Of a stretch of 64,000 nucleotides of DNA, positions 9,405 to 18,181 are shown piece by piece (within the stretch, counting starts at the first letter, position 1; each line of letters opens with the position of its first letter). The stretch covers positions 1,736,001 through 1,800,000 of the forward strand of contig JAYPQE010000003.1 in NCBI GenBank assembly GCA_038131795.1. The letters are read 5' to 3'. The notes under the pieces are model-generated. The model was not told the DNA's origin. It saw only the letters and a program-made list of their open reading frames with translations, and searched no databases. The DNA is from Eutrophobius brisbanensis. GTDB taxonomy: Bacteria; Pseudomonadota; Gammaproteobacteria; Eutrophobiales; Eutrophobiaceae. The position numbers and the translations under genes were made by a program.

Positions 9405-9414
9405 TGTTGATCTC

Positions 9415-10170
9415 CTATGGAAGCTCTATCACCTTCTCATGCACGGGCTGACCATTCGGGCCCACGGTAATGTGGTACCAGACATTCTTTTCCGGTGCGT
9501 CCAGAATGGAAGTTGCACTGGAAAGCACAAACGGATAATTGGGGACAATTTCGGACAGGTCTTCCTTGGAGATCTGCACATCCGTCAAACGGGGCGCACT
9601 CATCAAGGTTGAGACATCAGCAGGTGTGGCAAACCCCAATTCCGGATTATGAACTATGGAAATATTGATCCATTCATTAGGAGTTGGTTCTGCAGCAGAC
9701 AGCAGGACTTCCATAGCCTGTGCGACCTTGGCCATGGTTTCATCTGACGAAGCACCCACATCAAGGTCCAGTGCATAACCTTCTGGTGTATTCCTTAAAT
9801 TATGTATCTCCCTGGCATAGGCCTCTGAAGCCCCCATGGGATGGACATGACTTTCAACAATACCAGGTAATACAGTCTTGCCCAGTAAATCGACAATCTC
9901 GGTATCCGGCCCGGCCAAACGTAACATTTCTTCATTTGAACCTAACCCTATAATAATTTCATCACGCACCGCCATGGCCTCGGCAATGGTCCCTGGATTG
10001 GAATTCATTTCATGGTCATCCAGGGTGACGATAGTAGCATTGGTATACACCGTATCGGCGAATTGCAGGATAGCGGAAGGATAATCCTGGGCCCCTACCG
10101 TGGTATTGAGTCCAAAAATCAAGAACAGAATGAGGCCGGTTATTTTATGCTTGCGAATGAAATAGTTCAT
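9415..10170 (-). CDS. split amidohydrolase, N-terminal half with HxH metal motif
   Basis: A 251-residue exported protein with signal peptide 1-27 (TTVGAQ). It matches residues 1 to about 240 of the 733-residue amidohydrolase at 48962: the leading beta-sandwich strands (ADTVYTNATIVTLDD), VRDEIIIGLGSNEEML, then GKTVLPGIVESHVHP with the metal-binding H108 and H110. It stops naturally at 9415, without the rest of the barrel. A family enzyme needs His residues and the closing sandwich strands from the C-terminal half, which four downstream genes supply. It is the first gene of the operon and ACTGGAGA precedes its ATG. Heteromer formation is inferred. Confidence 0.85.
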   Translation of the reverse strand: MNYFIRKHKITGLILFLIFGLNTTVGAQDYPSAILQFADTVYTNATIVTLDDHEMNSNPGTIAEAMAVRDEIIIGLGSNEEMLRLAGPDTEIVDLLGKTVLPGIVESHVHPMGASEAYAREIHNLRNTPEGYALDLDVGASSDETMAKVAQAMEVLLSAAEPTPNEWINISIVHNPELGFATPADVSTLMSAPRLTDVQISKEDLSEIVPNYPFVLSSATSILDAPEKNVWYHITVGPNGQPVHEKVIELP

Positions 10171-10437
10171 AAATGTTTCTCCAGTACCATATTGAATTTA
10201 AAAACCTATTTAATTTGGGGACTGTATATAAGAATGCTTTCCAGATACAGCGCGAGGGCAATTGTTCTCCCTGGCAATTTGTCCCCCGTATTTTTAACTA
10301 TAGTCTGTGTCTAATACCTAAATATGTCAATAAATACAGGGAAAATTCATAAATAATGCCAAATTACAAAAACACCGGCTATAGCTGATAAATGAAATGA
10401 ATTTTGATTCAATATACAGCCGCAAATTACGCAGGGA
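10171..10437 (-). promoter_or_regulatory. upstream region of the exported split-amidohydrolase operon
   Basis: This 267-base gap holds no gene. It separates the TonB receptor stop (10438) from the first gene of the eight-gene minus-strand operon and should contain that operon's promoter. It is AT-rich with GGGGAC and GGGAGAAC clusters, but I cannot define promoter boxes. No convincing terminator is visible for the receptor gene, so readthrough into the operon is possible. Confidence 0.35.
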
Positions 10438-12558
10438 TTAAAAGCTGCCGCTAACTGTCAGGGTAAACCTGCGACCATTAAATCTATTCCTGAATTCCTG
10501 TGACTCCACGGGCGAGAGGTCTCTGAGACCGGTATAAAATGTGCGGAACCGGTTTTGATCGAAACGCAACAGATTGTCCCCCACCAATGAAACCTTGAAT
10601 CCTCTCCAGCGGGTAGTTTCAATAAACGCGTCAATGGCAAACCCCTCATTATGCACATCCAGTTCATTTACCTTAAACAGGGGCCGGCGATCACGTTCGG
10701 CGATGGCCCACCCCCAGGCAAGCCTGGCTGCTTCCAGGTCCTGTCGAAATTTTACCCGCACCAGGTATTCAATATTCTGGTTTGCGTTTAATAGTGATCG
10801 GTAGGCATTTGCACCACCAATTCCGGACAGTCTACGTCTTTCCCCTGTCACCGGGTCAACCACCGTGGAATCCTGTAACAATAAGCTAAGATCCAGTTTA
10901 GAACCGATCAAGCCTAGCCATTCCAGGGGTACTGTACTCTCAAGCTCCAGTCCCCAGCGCCTGCCATCGCCTATATTACCCGGTGCTTCATCGGTATCCG
11001 TCAACGGCAGTAAATCCAGGACGTTGGAGATCCAGTGATGAAAACCGGTGACCTTCACCACACCCTCCTGGCCAAAACGTCTTTCATAACTGAGTTCAGC
11101 AATCCAGGTGGCATCAGGTCTGAGGTTTGGATTACCCAGAGATAACTCATTATCTTCAAATACTGTTGTACTGATAAAGTCATCAAAATCTAACTGGGCT
11201 ATCTCCCTGGCCACCCTGGCCTTGGTCTGGCCACCATCACCTGATGAATAAGTTAGAATAGTGTGCGGTTTGAGAAAGAAGAAATCTCTCTCCTGCTCAA
11301 AATCTCCGCTTTGGGAAATATTCGATACTTCTGCCCCCAGACCATAGTCCAGTTCCAGTTGCCCATTACCCCATGTGTCCTTAATTAAAAAATCTGCCCT
11401 AATTTCTTCCACCAGTGAATTAGATCCCGGAATGTCTACCGCCACTGGTCCTAACCCCCTGTCAATTGTCTGTTCAAGCGTACCGTCTACAGAATTATAT
11501 GCACCCTCTAAATTTAACTGGATGTTGTGATCTTCTATACCTGTCCAATCCAGCTCAATCCTGGCGATGGTTTCTGTCGCCACATCAGTGATGTCTGCTA
11601 TTCTGGACAATGTTTGCACGCCATTTTCATCAGTTATGACACGAGATGTAATCCGCGGCACACTTTCCAGGAAAAATTGAAAAATGGCCTTGCCAACCAA
11701 TGTCGTTGACAGGCTCCTCAATGCATCCACACCGATTTCAAACTGTTTGATGGTCATGTCATTACCAACAAACTCATGACGCGGATTTTCTCCAGCGCTT
11801 AATGGTGTGAAATCTGAATCTTCTTTCCTGTCCCGAGTTTCATAGTGGGCACGAGAATTAAACTGGGTCAGGGTCTGCCCAATCAACGTTGATGCATTAA
11901 TGGTTGATGTTAAATCTATTCCTGTGGCTATCTGCTCAATGAAACGCTCCTCCAGGGCCGTTCCAGTCCCGTCAAAAAACGTATCAGTTCCAGTTTCCCC
12001 GTTGGCTTCGCGTTCTATTCTGAACCCAAGGTTGTAATCAATATTATTCCAGCGATGCGATAAAGATGTATCAACGCCTGGTTTTAATGGCGATTCAGAA
12101 TGGTGTCTGACGTAAGCATCCCAGCGTACGACGGGAGGAAGATCGGCCCTTAAGATGACATTGGCAACCTGGGACTGTCCCTGCAGATCGATCCCTCTTA
12201 CCTGGCCCCGTATCAGTTCAATCCTGGCGACCTGACTGGCAGAAATCCTGGCCAGCAAAGCCGAAGGGGTGTCCTGCTTGGCACTGGGGTAGACATCATT
12301 GATAAGTATATTTCCTACTGCTGCAATAAACCCCCTTTCAGAGGCCCCATCGTTAACCTGGAAGCCAGGTAATTGCCGGAGCATATCAAGTGCCGTTGCC
12401 GGCTGGTAACGGCGGAAAAAAGATGCCGGATATTCAACCAGTAGTTCATCTGTGACTGCGGTATTTGTCTGTTCATTACCTGATAAACCCTGCGCCGCAC
12501 ACAGTTGTGGTGCTACCAGGTAAAATAACCAGATAATCGACAACAGGAATTTTTGCAT
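10438..12558 (-). CDS. TonB-dependent receptor
   Basis: About 706 residues. The signal peptide (MQKFLLSIIWLF..., ending CAAQG) is followed by a plug domain with ALDMLRQLPGFQ, ILINDVYP and VARIELIRGQ. A long beta-barrel of alternating aromatic strands ends in SGSF, with the terminal Phe typical of outer-membrane barrels. I start it at ATG 12558: the longer open frame to 12702 would overlap the superoxide dismutase gene and lacks a signal peptide at its N-terminus. It follows sodC on the same strand, though a terminator hairpin lies between them. The plug lacks the common EEIVVTA box seen in the receptors at the window edges. The ligand is unknown. Confidence 0.85.
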   Translation of the reverse strand: MQKFLLSIIWLFYLVAPQLCAAQGLSGNEQTNTAVTDELLVEYPASFFRRYQPATALDMLRQLPGFQVNDGASERGFIAAVGNILINDVYPSAKQDTPSALLARISASQVARIELIRGQVRGIDLQGQSQVANVILRADLPPVVRWDAYVRHHSESPLKPGVDTSLSHRWNNIDYNLGFRIEREANGETGTDTFFDGTGTALEERFIEQIATGIDLTSTINASTLIGQTLTQFNSRAHYETRDRKEDSDFTPLSAGENPRHEFVGNDMTIKQFEIGVDALRSLSTTLVGKAIFQFFLESVPRITSRVITDENGVQTLSRIADITDVATETIARIELDWTGIEDHNIQLNLEGAYNSVDGTLEQTIDRGLGPVAVDIPGSNSLVEEIRADFLIKDTWGNGQLELDYGLGAEVSNISQSGDFEQERDFFFLKPHTILTYSSGDGGQTKARVAREIAQLDFDDFISTTVFEDNELSLGNPNLRPDATWIAELSYERRFGQEGVVKVTGFHHWISNVLDLLPLTDTDEAPGNIGDGRRWGLELESTVPLEWLGLIGSKLDLSLLLQDSTVVDPVTGERRRLSGIGGANAYRSLLNANQNIEYLVRVKFRQDLEAARLAWGWAIAERDRRPLFKVNELDVHNEGFAIDAFIETTRWRGFKVSLVGDNLLRFDQNRFRTFYTGLRDLSPVESQEFRNRFNGRRFTLTVSGSF

Positions 12559-12577
12559 TGAAATATCTACTTGATAT

Positions 12578-12613
12578 AAAGAAAGGACTGATTGGCGAGA
12601 GACCAACCAGTCC
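12578..12613 (-). terminator. terminator after sodC
   Basis: An 11-bp stem (12585-12595 with 12603-12613, including G-T pairs) and a 7-base loop are followed on the minus strand by TTTCTTTA. It lies between the superoxide dismutase stop and the receptor start, so sodC is probably transcribed at least partly on its own. Confidence 0.65.
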
Positions 12614-12634
12614 TGAATGTTGTTAATGCATTTA

Positions 12635-13144
12635 TTACTTAATAACGCCGCAGTAGGCCCTGCCACCACCCGGGCTGGAACCATAATTATCCTTGCCAGC
12701 ATGGACCATTAAAGAACGCCCGTTTAGATCAGACAGAGACAAGCGGGGTGCCAGTGAGGCGATGGTTGAGGTACCGTCCTGCTCAACAATGAGTACCGGA
12801 AGATCGCCCAGGTGACCATCACCGTATGGGCCTTCATGGACCCCTTTACCTTCGGGATCATAATGAGAACCCGCACCCATTCCTGGTGCGCCTTCAGAAC
12901 TGGCAGCACAACTGGGGTTCTCATGAACATGTAAACCAATTGGGCCAGGCTCAAGACCACTGAGATCAGGTTGAATCAATAATCCATGGCGGCTATCGCT
13001 GAAACTGACGGTACCAATGGATTCCGCCGTCCCCTGGGAGGTCAGTCGGTGCACTGTGGCGGACTTGCTGGCTTCCTGCGCCGCCAGACCACTACTGACC
13101 AGGGTCATAACTAATCCCGTAATAATAACTTGTAAAGATCGCAT
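12635..13144 (-). CDS. sodC: Cu/Zn superoxide dismutase
   Basis: A 169-residue periplasmic superoxide dismutase converting superoxide to hydrogen peroxide and oxygen. After the signal peptide (ending GLAAQ) come the copper-ligand GLHVHENPSC, the zinc loop GSHYDPEGKG...HEGPYGDGHLGDLP, and the late copper His in LMVHAGKDNYGS. The conserved disulfide Cys residues are in NPSC and AYCGV. The start at 13144 has GGGAG upstream; a longer frame to 13189 has no signal logic. It may protect exported redox enzymes nearby, which is inference. Confidence 0.95.
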   Translation of the reverse strand: MRSLQVIITGLVMTLVSSGLAAQEASKSATVHRLTSQGTAESIGTVSFSDSRHGLLIQPDLSGLEPGPIGLHVHENPSCAASSEGAPGMGAGSHYDPEGKGVHEGPYGDGHLGDLPVLIVEQDGTSTIASLAPRLSLSDLNGRSLMVHAGKDNYGSSPGGGRAYCGVIK

Positions 13145-13294
13145 AGATATTTCTCCCTTAATTTTTATAATGAACAGAATATGTAGCACTGCTGAGATTA
13201 TTTAGAAGCAAGCCAGTTCCTCTTGCAGGTTACAAAAAGGATATCATAACGGAATATTGAGGAAGAAATATGAATCGGCCCAGCGGCCTGATTG

Positions 13295-14317
13295 CTATTT
13301 ACCCCTGGCTTTCAACGCAGCATCCAGACGCGGGTACACCCGCCTGGTATTATCTTCAAAGACCTTCTTCTTGTCAGCATCGGATATATCCAGAGCATCG
13401 ATATAACGCTTGGTATCATCAAAGTAATGTCCGGTTTCAGGATCGATTCCTTTTACCGCACCAAACATTTCAGAGGCAAACAGAATATTGTCAATGTCTA
13501 TGACCTCGAATAAACAATCTATACCAGGTTGATGGTAAACACAGGTATCAAAATAGACATTTTTCATAACATGTTCTTTAAGCAATGGTTTCTTTAACAT
13601 GTCGGCCAGGCCTCGATATCGGCCCCAGTGATAGGGGACCGCGCCGCCACCATGGGGGATAACAAATCGAAGATCCGGAAAGTCCTTGAACAAATCACCC
13701 TGGATAAGCTGCATGAATACCGTGGTATCACCGTTCATGTAATGGGCACCCGTGGGATGAAAATTCGGATTACAGGATCCCGATACATGGATCATGGCCG
13801 GCACATCCAGTTCCACCATCTTCTCATAAAACGGATACCATGATTTATCGGTCATTGGCATCCCGGTCCACATCCCGCCGGAGGCGTCCGGATTCAGGTT
13901 ACAGCCAACGAATCCCAGCTCATTGACGCAACGCTCCAGCTCTTCTATGGAGTGACTGATTGATACCCCTGGTGATTGAGGCAACTGGCATACACCAATG
14001 AAATTGTCAGGAAACATGGTGGTGACACGGTGGATCAGGTCATTGCATATCCGTGTCCATACCTTTGACATTTTCTCGTCACCAATGTGATGACCCATGG
14101 CCACGGCACGGGGTGAAAAAATGGTCATGTCGGCACCGCGATCCTGTAATACTTTTAGCTGGTTGTCTTCTATGCTTTCCCGTATTTCATCATCAGAAAT
14201 TTCGGCAAACACTGCTTCAGGATTTGATGGGTCCTCAAAATTGGCAATCTGTGCATTCCTGTAGTCCGTTAACTGGGCAGGTGCGGTTGTATAATGTCCA
14301 TGACAATCGATAATCAT
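13295..14317 (-). CDS. ligJ: 4-oxalomesaconate hydratase (LigJ-like, amidohydrolase superfamily)
   Basis: A 340-residue cytoplasmic enzyme matching the LigJ type of the COG2159 amidohydrolases in length and sequence pattern. It has MIIDCHGHYTTAP with the HxH motif, GHHIGD, the LPQSPGV block, AMIHVSGSCNP, FVIPHGGGAVPYHWGR, YFDTCVYHQPG, LFASEMFGAVKG and the closing RRVYPRLDAALKA. LigJ hydrates 4-oxalomesaconate to 4-carboxy-4-hydroxy-2-oxoadipate in the protocatechuate 4,5-cleavage pathway. The LigK-like aldolase, which acts on that product, is 22 bases upstream in the same operon. This strongly supports the assignment. Confidence 0.9.
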   Translation of the reverse strand: MIIDCHGHYTTAPAQLTDYRNAQIANFEDPSNPEAVFAEISDDEIRESIEDNQLKVLQDRGADMTIFSPRAVAMGHHIGDEKMSKVWTRICNDLIHRVTTMFPDNFIGVCQLPQSPGVSISHSIEELERCVNELGFVGCNLNPDASGGMWTGMPMTDKSWYPFYEKMVELDVPAMIHVSGSCNPNFHPTGAHYMNGDTTVFMQLIQGDLFKDFPDLRFVIPHGGGAVPYHWGRYRGLADMLKKPLLKEHVMKNVYFDTCVYHQPGIDCLFEVIDIDNILFASEMFGAVKGIDPETGHYFDDTKRYIDALDISDADKKKVFEDNTRRVYPRLDAALKARGK

Positions 14318-14339
14318 TGTTTTATTCCTGTATTAATAG

Positions 14340-15020
14340 TTAATCTCTATCTGGGTATTTGAGGCCTTTTTCAGCCAGCGCAGGGCGCATATTATTCATA
14401 TCCAGTCCCAGTTCACCGGCGGCATAGCGTTTCCTGATCCCGGCTTCCTTTTCTTCTCTGGCCTGGGATTTTTTTAATACCTCTTCTGCTTCATCTCTGG
14501 TGACCACCACAACACCGTCATCATCAGCAATGATGGCATCACCGGCATGGATGGTCTGGCCTGCACATACCACCGGGATATTGACACTACCCAAGGTCTC
14601 CTTAACCGTACCCTGTGCCGAAATACACTTGGACCAGACCGGAAACCCCATTTCTTTCAAGTCTGCGATGTCCCTGACCCCTGCATCAATCACCAAGGCC
14701 TTGACCCCTTTGGACATCAGCAAGGTCGCCAACAAATCACCGAAATACCCTGCATCTGAAAAGGACGTAGGGGCAACCACCATAATATCACCCGGTTGGC
14801 ATACCTCTGCGGCCACATGGATCATCCAGTTATCGCATGGAGGAACAGATACTGTGACGGCTGTTCCCGATATCCGGGTACCCGAATAAATCGGCCGCAT
14901 ATATGGTGCCATCAGACCTTTCCTGCCCTGGGCCTCATGGATAGTGGCAACACCATATTTACCCAGTTCTTCGATAATATTACTGTCTACACGGGAATAC
15001 TTTTCAATTACAACCGACAT
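14340..15020 (-). CDS. ligK: 4-carboxy-4-hydroxy-2-oxoadipate aldolase (LigK-like, RraA fold)
   Basis: A 226-residue member of the RraA-like HMG/CHA aldolase family. Landmarks are GVATIHEAQGRKGLM, the SVPPCDNWMIHVA block, GDIMVV, LVIDAGVRD (Arg-Asp of the metal/substrate site), GDAIIADDDGVVVV and a C-terminal helix. The enzyme cleaves 4-carboxy-4-hydroxy-2-oxoadipate to pyruvate and oxaloacetate, the last step of protocatechuate 4,5-cleavage. AAGGAG precedes ATG 15020. It lies just upstream of ligJ. The ring-opening dioxygenase and semialdehyde dehydrogenase of the pathway are not in the window. Confidence 0.88.
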   Translation of the reverse strand: MSVVIEKYSRVDSNIIEELGKYGVATIHEAQGRKGLMAPYMRPIYSGTRISGTAVTVSVPPCDNWMIHVAAEVCQPGDIMVVAPTSFSDAGYFGDLLATLLMSKGVKALVIDAGVRDIADLKEMGFPVWSKCISAQGTVKETLGSVNIPVVCAGQTIHAGDAIIADDDGVVVVTRDEAEEVLKKSQAREEKEAGIRKRYAAGELGLDMNNMRPALAEKGLKYPDRD

Positions 15021-15129
15021 GACAATCTCCTTGGTAAATTACAAACATCGTAAGTTCACACTTCCTTACTGTTATTAGAATAAATAGAACGGCTATCTTG
15101 ATCTAACCTGGATTATTGATTGCTTGAGC

Positions 15130-15324
15130 CTATCTCATGTAGAAATTTTGTTTTTAGGCGAGGCCAGAGCCTTCCGAAAATAGCGGACGCCTACATGGAT
15201 GTAGGCGGTAGAGCGAAGCAGGAGCTAGAGCCGAGTTTATACACAGTCTGCCGCTACGCGGCCCCGCATTTGAGGAAGGCGATAACGAAGCATAAAGACA
15301 AAAGATCACATGAAATAGGTTCAA
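15130..15324. repeat. ~190-bp dispersed structured repeat, copy A
   Basis: This element is repeated, clearly diverged, at 52640-52831. Both copies share the order TTTTAGGCGAGGCCAGAGCC, a central hairpin (here CGCCTACAT-GG-ATGTAGGCG), GTAGAGCGAAGCAGGAGC, TTTGAGGAAGGCGATAACGA and ATAGGTTC. An outer stem GCCTTCC (15169-15175)/GGAAGGC (15274-15280) closes the structure in both. It sits between the alcohol dehydrogenase and ligK genes. Confidence 0.8.
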
Positions 15325-15327
15325 GAT

Positions 15328-16437
15328 TTATTCCCAGGGCATTAATGAGACGTGAATAACACCTTCTATCTCAGTTCCACCTACCGCCTTGATGGCAAGG
15401 TCCGTATCCTTCAAACCGAACCTGTGAGTGGTAATGAGATCCAAAGGGAACCTGTCTGTGGCCAGTTGTTTCATGGCAAGTTCACAGGACAGGAAGTTAT
15501 GTCCACGGGCACTCTTGATGGTGATGTATTTATTCGCCACCTTGCCGATAGGGAAATCTGGAAAGGTTCCGATCTCACCCTGAATCAACATGGTCCCACC
15601 TTTGCGCTTCAGGGCCTCTATACCTGTCAGGTCAGGTGCCGTACCGGCACCGGCAGTGCAATCCAGGGCCACATCGACACCTTCGCCTCCGGTGATGTCC
15701 TTAATACGTTCCAACACATCCTCTTCCTGGACGTTAATCACGTAATCGGCACCGAGTTTTTTCGCCACATCAAGCCGGGCCTTGTCCTTATTAGTGCCCG
15801 TTACAATGATTAATGAGGCACCGGCCTGCTTACAGGCTACTGTCTGAGACAGACCCTGTTGTCCCGGTCCCTGGATCAATACCCTGGAATCATATTCAAC
15901 TCCACAGTCAAATAACGCCCACTGGATACCGTTAGACATGGGAGTAACGATGCCTGCCAGTTCTGCAGATACCCCATCAGGGACCTTATGCAGGACGGTA
16001 TTCCAGGGGAGATACATATATTGGGAAAAACCACCCCAAAGATGCGGGTCACGCTCGGCGGTACTGTAACCAAAGCGTAGACCTTCCGGATTTCGGCGCC
16101 AGTCTGTGGCCTTACACAAGCGGTATTCACCCTTGTGACACCATTCGCACTGAAAACAGGGAATATAATGCTCTACAAATACCAGATCGCCTTCCTTGAC
16201 CCCTTTCCGCTGCTGGAATGTCTTCCCGGCCTTGGCGATATAGCCAATATTTTCATGTCCCATAATGACCGGCCCTTCGATAGGTGGTTTGGCATAAAAT
16301 TTAACATCGGTGCCGCAAATACCTGCCACTTCCATTTTCAATATTGCGGCTTCATCCGAGATCTCCGGCATGGGGTATTCTCGAAATTCTGTTTTGTGCG
16401 CTCCGGTACGGACCGCTGCGGCAACTTGTTCAGTCAA
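15328..16437 (-). CDS. zinc-dependent medium-chain alcohol dehydrogenase
   Basis: A 369-residue MDR-family dehydrogenase. The catalytic-zinc region contains GICGTDVKF and GHENIGYI. The structural zinc cysteines are in CFQCEWCHKGEYRLC. The nucleotide-binding loop is GPGQQGLSQTV, followed by a Rossmann domain. It starts at TTG 16437 with AAGGAG seven bases upstream. It would oxidise an alcohol or reduce an aldehyde with NAD(P)(H). Its place upstream of ligK and ligJ suggests a dehydrogenase step feeding the same aromatic route, but it is not the LigC family, and the repeat element may separate it from ligK transcriptionally. Confidence 0.85.
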   Translation of the reverse strand: MTEQVAAAVRTGAHKTEFREYPMPEISDEAAILKMEVAGICGTDVKFYAKPPIEGPVIMGHENIGYIAKAGKTFQQRKGVKEGDLVFVEHYIPCFQCEWCHKGEYRLCKATDWRRNPEGLRFGYSTAERDPHLWGGFSQYMYLPWNTVLHKVPDGVSAELAGIVTPMSNGIQWALFDCGVEYDSRVLIQGPGQQGLSQTVACKQAGASLIIVTGTNKDKARLDVAKKLGADYVINVQEEDVLERIKDITGGEGVDVALDCTAGAGTAPDLTGIEALKRKGGTMLIQGEIGTFPDFPIGKVANKYITIKSARGHNFLSCELAMKQLATDRFPLDLITTHRFGLKDTDLAIKAVGGTEIEGVIHVSLMPWE

Positions 16438-16746
16438 AGAAGATCTCCTTTTAAGTTTTAATTATTTTATTACCATTTAACATTGCAATTTTACTCAAAT
16501 TTGCCTTAAATTTCCAGGAATAAAAGCCAAACGCTGTTTACTCGAAATGAATAAAATGTTAGAATTTTCAGTATGTTCAGTAGACTTATGACCAAAACGG
16601 TCATGTCCTGAAGACAAGATTTCACGTACTGTCCCCAGAGAATTTTCTAAGATTGTTCTGTTATCACTTCAACAGTACAGAAGCCAGAATTCACCTATCT
16701 GAACAATACTTGAAGCAATAAGTGATAACGTAAGTAGGAGATAGAA
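16438..16746. promoter_or_regulatory. divergent promoter region with inverted repeats
   Basis: This 309-base gap separates the leftward dehydrogenase and the rightward metal cassette; no gene is seen. It contains the palindrome ATGACC-AAAAC-GGTCAT (16588-16604) and a perfect 10-bp inverted pair GTTATCACTT (16660-16669)/AAGTGATAAC (16720-16729). A shorter TACTGT/ACAGTA pair lies at 16627-16632 and 16672-16677. These look like operator candidates, but no cognate regulator is encoded in the window. Confidence 0.45.
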
Positions 16747-17454
16747 TTGGAATATTACAGTTTACTTATCCTTGGCTGTTTTGTGGGTATGCAACATGCC
16801 CTTGAGGCGGACCATCTGGCTGCGGTTGCGGCCATGAGTGCCGGGCGTACGTCAAGAAAGGCCCTGATCCTGAGAGGTAGCCTGTGGGGACTGGGTCATA
16901 CTATTACCCTGGTGAGCATATGCGGGGTTTTACTCATCTGGGGCGGCAGTATTTCCCCTCAGGTACAATCCTTTCTGGAGATTCTGGTGTCCATCATGAT
17001 CATCGGTCTGGGGGCGAACGTCCTGATAAGGCTATACCAGCAACGCCCGCACTTTCACTTTCATCAGCACGATACAGGTGAACACCACCTGCATGCCCAC
17101 ACTCATCAAGGCGAAAGTGAAAAACATGTGACGGTAAAACACCAGCATGAACATGCCGACCTGGGGCTGGGCCGGGCAGTACTGGTAGGCATGATGCACG
17201 GAACTGCGGGATCTGCCGGTCTACTGGTATTGGCTGCTACCGCCAGCTCACTGCTAAGCTCCATAGGTTATGTGATTGCCTTCGGCTCGGGTTCAATTAT
17301 TGGTATGGCCACTTTGTCATTCGTGGCGTCATATCCGATGCGCTCAATGGAAAAATGCGCAAACTGGTTTAATAATCTCGCATTTGCCACTGTCGGGTGT
17401 GGCGCAATCGTTATTGGGGTGATGTTATTTACAGAAAACCTTGCTGCCCTGTAA
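16747..17454 (+). CDS. NicO/UreH-type divalent metal transporter
   Basis: A 235-residue membrane protein of the nickel/cobalt transporter group. The first helix carries QHALEADHLAAVAA, equivalent to the metal-selecting HxxxxDH motif. A His-rich cytoplasmic loop at about 97-137 (HFHFHQH, HHLHAHTH, HQHEHAD) joins the two membrane halves, and GMMHGTAGSAGLL opens the second. It begins at TTG 16747 after AGGAG. It probably moves Ni, Co or a similar ion, in or out. It heads a five-gene plus-strand cassette that also encodes a His6-tailed protein, so the whole set looks metal-linked. Confidence 0.75.
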   Translation: MEYYSLLILGCFVGMQHALEADHLAAVAAMSAGRTSRKALILRGSLWGLGHTITLVSICGVLLIWGGSISPQVQSFLEILVSIMIIGLGANVLIRLYQQRPHFHFHQHDTGEHHLHAHTHQGESEKHVTVKHQHEHADLGLGRAVLVGMMHGTAGSAGLLVLAATASSLLSSIGYVIAFGSGSIIGMATLSFVASYPMRSMEKCANWFNNLAFATVGCGAIVIGVMLFTENLAAL

Positions 17455-17458
17455 CTAG

Positions 17459-18157
17459 ATGATCAGCAACGTTCCCAAAGTACCGTCATACCGTACGAAA
17501 CTTATTCAGGCAATCTCACTACTTGAAAAACTGGGGATCATCGATTTTAACGGCCACTTCAGTACCCGATTAAGCGACGGGAAAATCCTGATAAATACTG
17601 GTGCATCAGTCAGGTGCAACCTGACTGACTCAGATTTCGTCATTGTTAATATGCAGGGCGAAATCTCAGATGGTGACCCGGCACCCCCTGCGGAATTACC
17701 CTTACACCTGGCAGTCTACCAATCGCGTCCGGATGTGGCCTCGGTTGTTCATTGTCATCCAAAATGGTCAACACTGCTGTCATCGACTGGCCAACAATAC
17801 CAGGTCACCATGCCCCAGGGGGCAATACTGGGAGATGTGCCAATTTTCGATTCTCCTATGTCAGTCAATAATGACAAGATTGCTTCGGCCGTGGCCAAAA
17901 AGCTGGGAGATGGCAAGGCGGCATTACTCAAGGCCCATGGATCAGTAGTCACTGGCAACGATATCCTTGAGGCCACTGTGCTGGCCATCTACCTGGAATT
18001 AAACGCTGAACGCCAGGTCCAGGGCAGGTTACTCGGCGAACCTTACATATTCAGTGACGAAGAGGCAGAGTCACTGAAAAAAGGACTGACCAAAAGAGGG
18101 TTGTTTGAAAAGTGCTGGAATTTTTATATAGCAAAATTCAACCTGAAATCAGCTTGA
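17459..18157 (+). CDS. class II aldolase/adducin-family protein
   Basis: A 232-residue class II aldolase fold. The putative catalytic Glu is in PPAELPLHLAVYQ. Zinc or other divalent metal ligands are in VVHCHPKWS and LLKAHGSVV. Family members cleave sugar phosphates or decarboxylate aromatic acids; 3,4-dihydroxyphthalate decarboxylases belong here. A decarboxylase or aldolase role in the neighbouring aromatic genes is therefore possible. Five bases separate it from the NicO gene. Its placement inside a metal-transport cassette suggests the transporters may supply its metal. Confidence 0.8.
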   Translation: MISNVPKVPSYRTKLIQAISLLEKLGIIDFNGHFSTRLSDGKILINTGASVRCNLTDSDFVIVNMQGEISDGDPAPPAELPLHLAVYQSRPDVASVVHCHPKWSTLLSSTGQQYQVTMPQGAILGDVPIFDSPMSVNNDKIASAVAKKLGDGKAALLKAHGSVVTGNDILEATVLAIYLELNAERQVQGRLLGEPYIFSDEEAESLKKGLTKRGLFEKCWNFYIAKFNLKSA

Positions 18158-18181
18158 ATCAATAGTTTTAGGAGAAAAGTT

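Noticed and set aside
8001..10170. N-half and first C-half read as one amidohydrolase gene broken by a frameshift
   Set aside because: The C-half begins with its own start codon and signal peptide, about 60 linker residues are absent, and three more C-halves of the same design follow.
12559..12702. Longer N-terminus for the TonB receptor
   Set aside because: It overlaps sodC and its terminator and buries the signal peptide.
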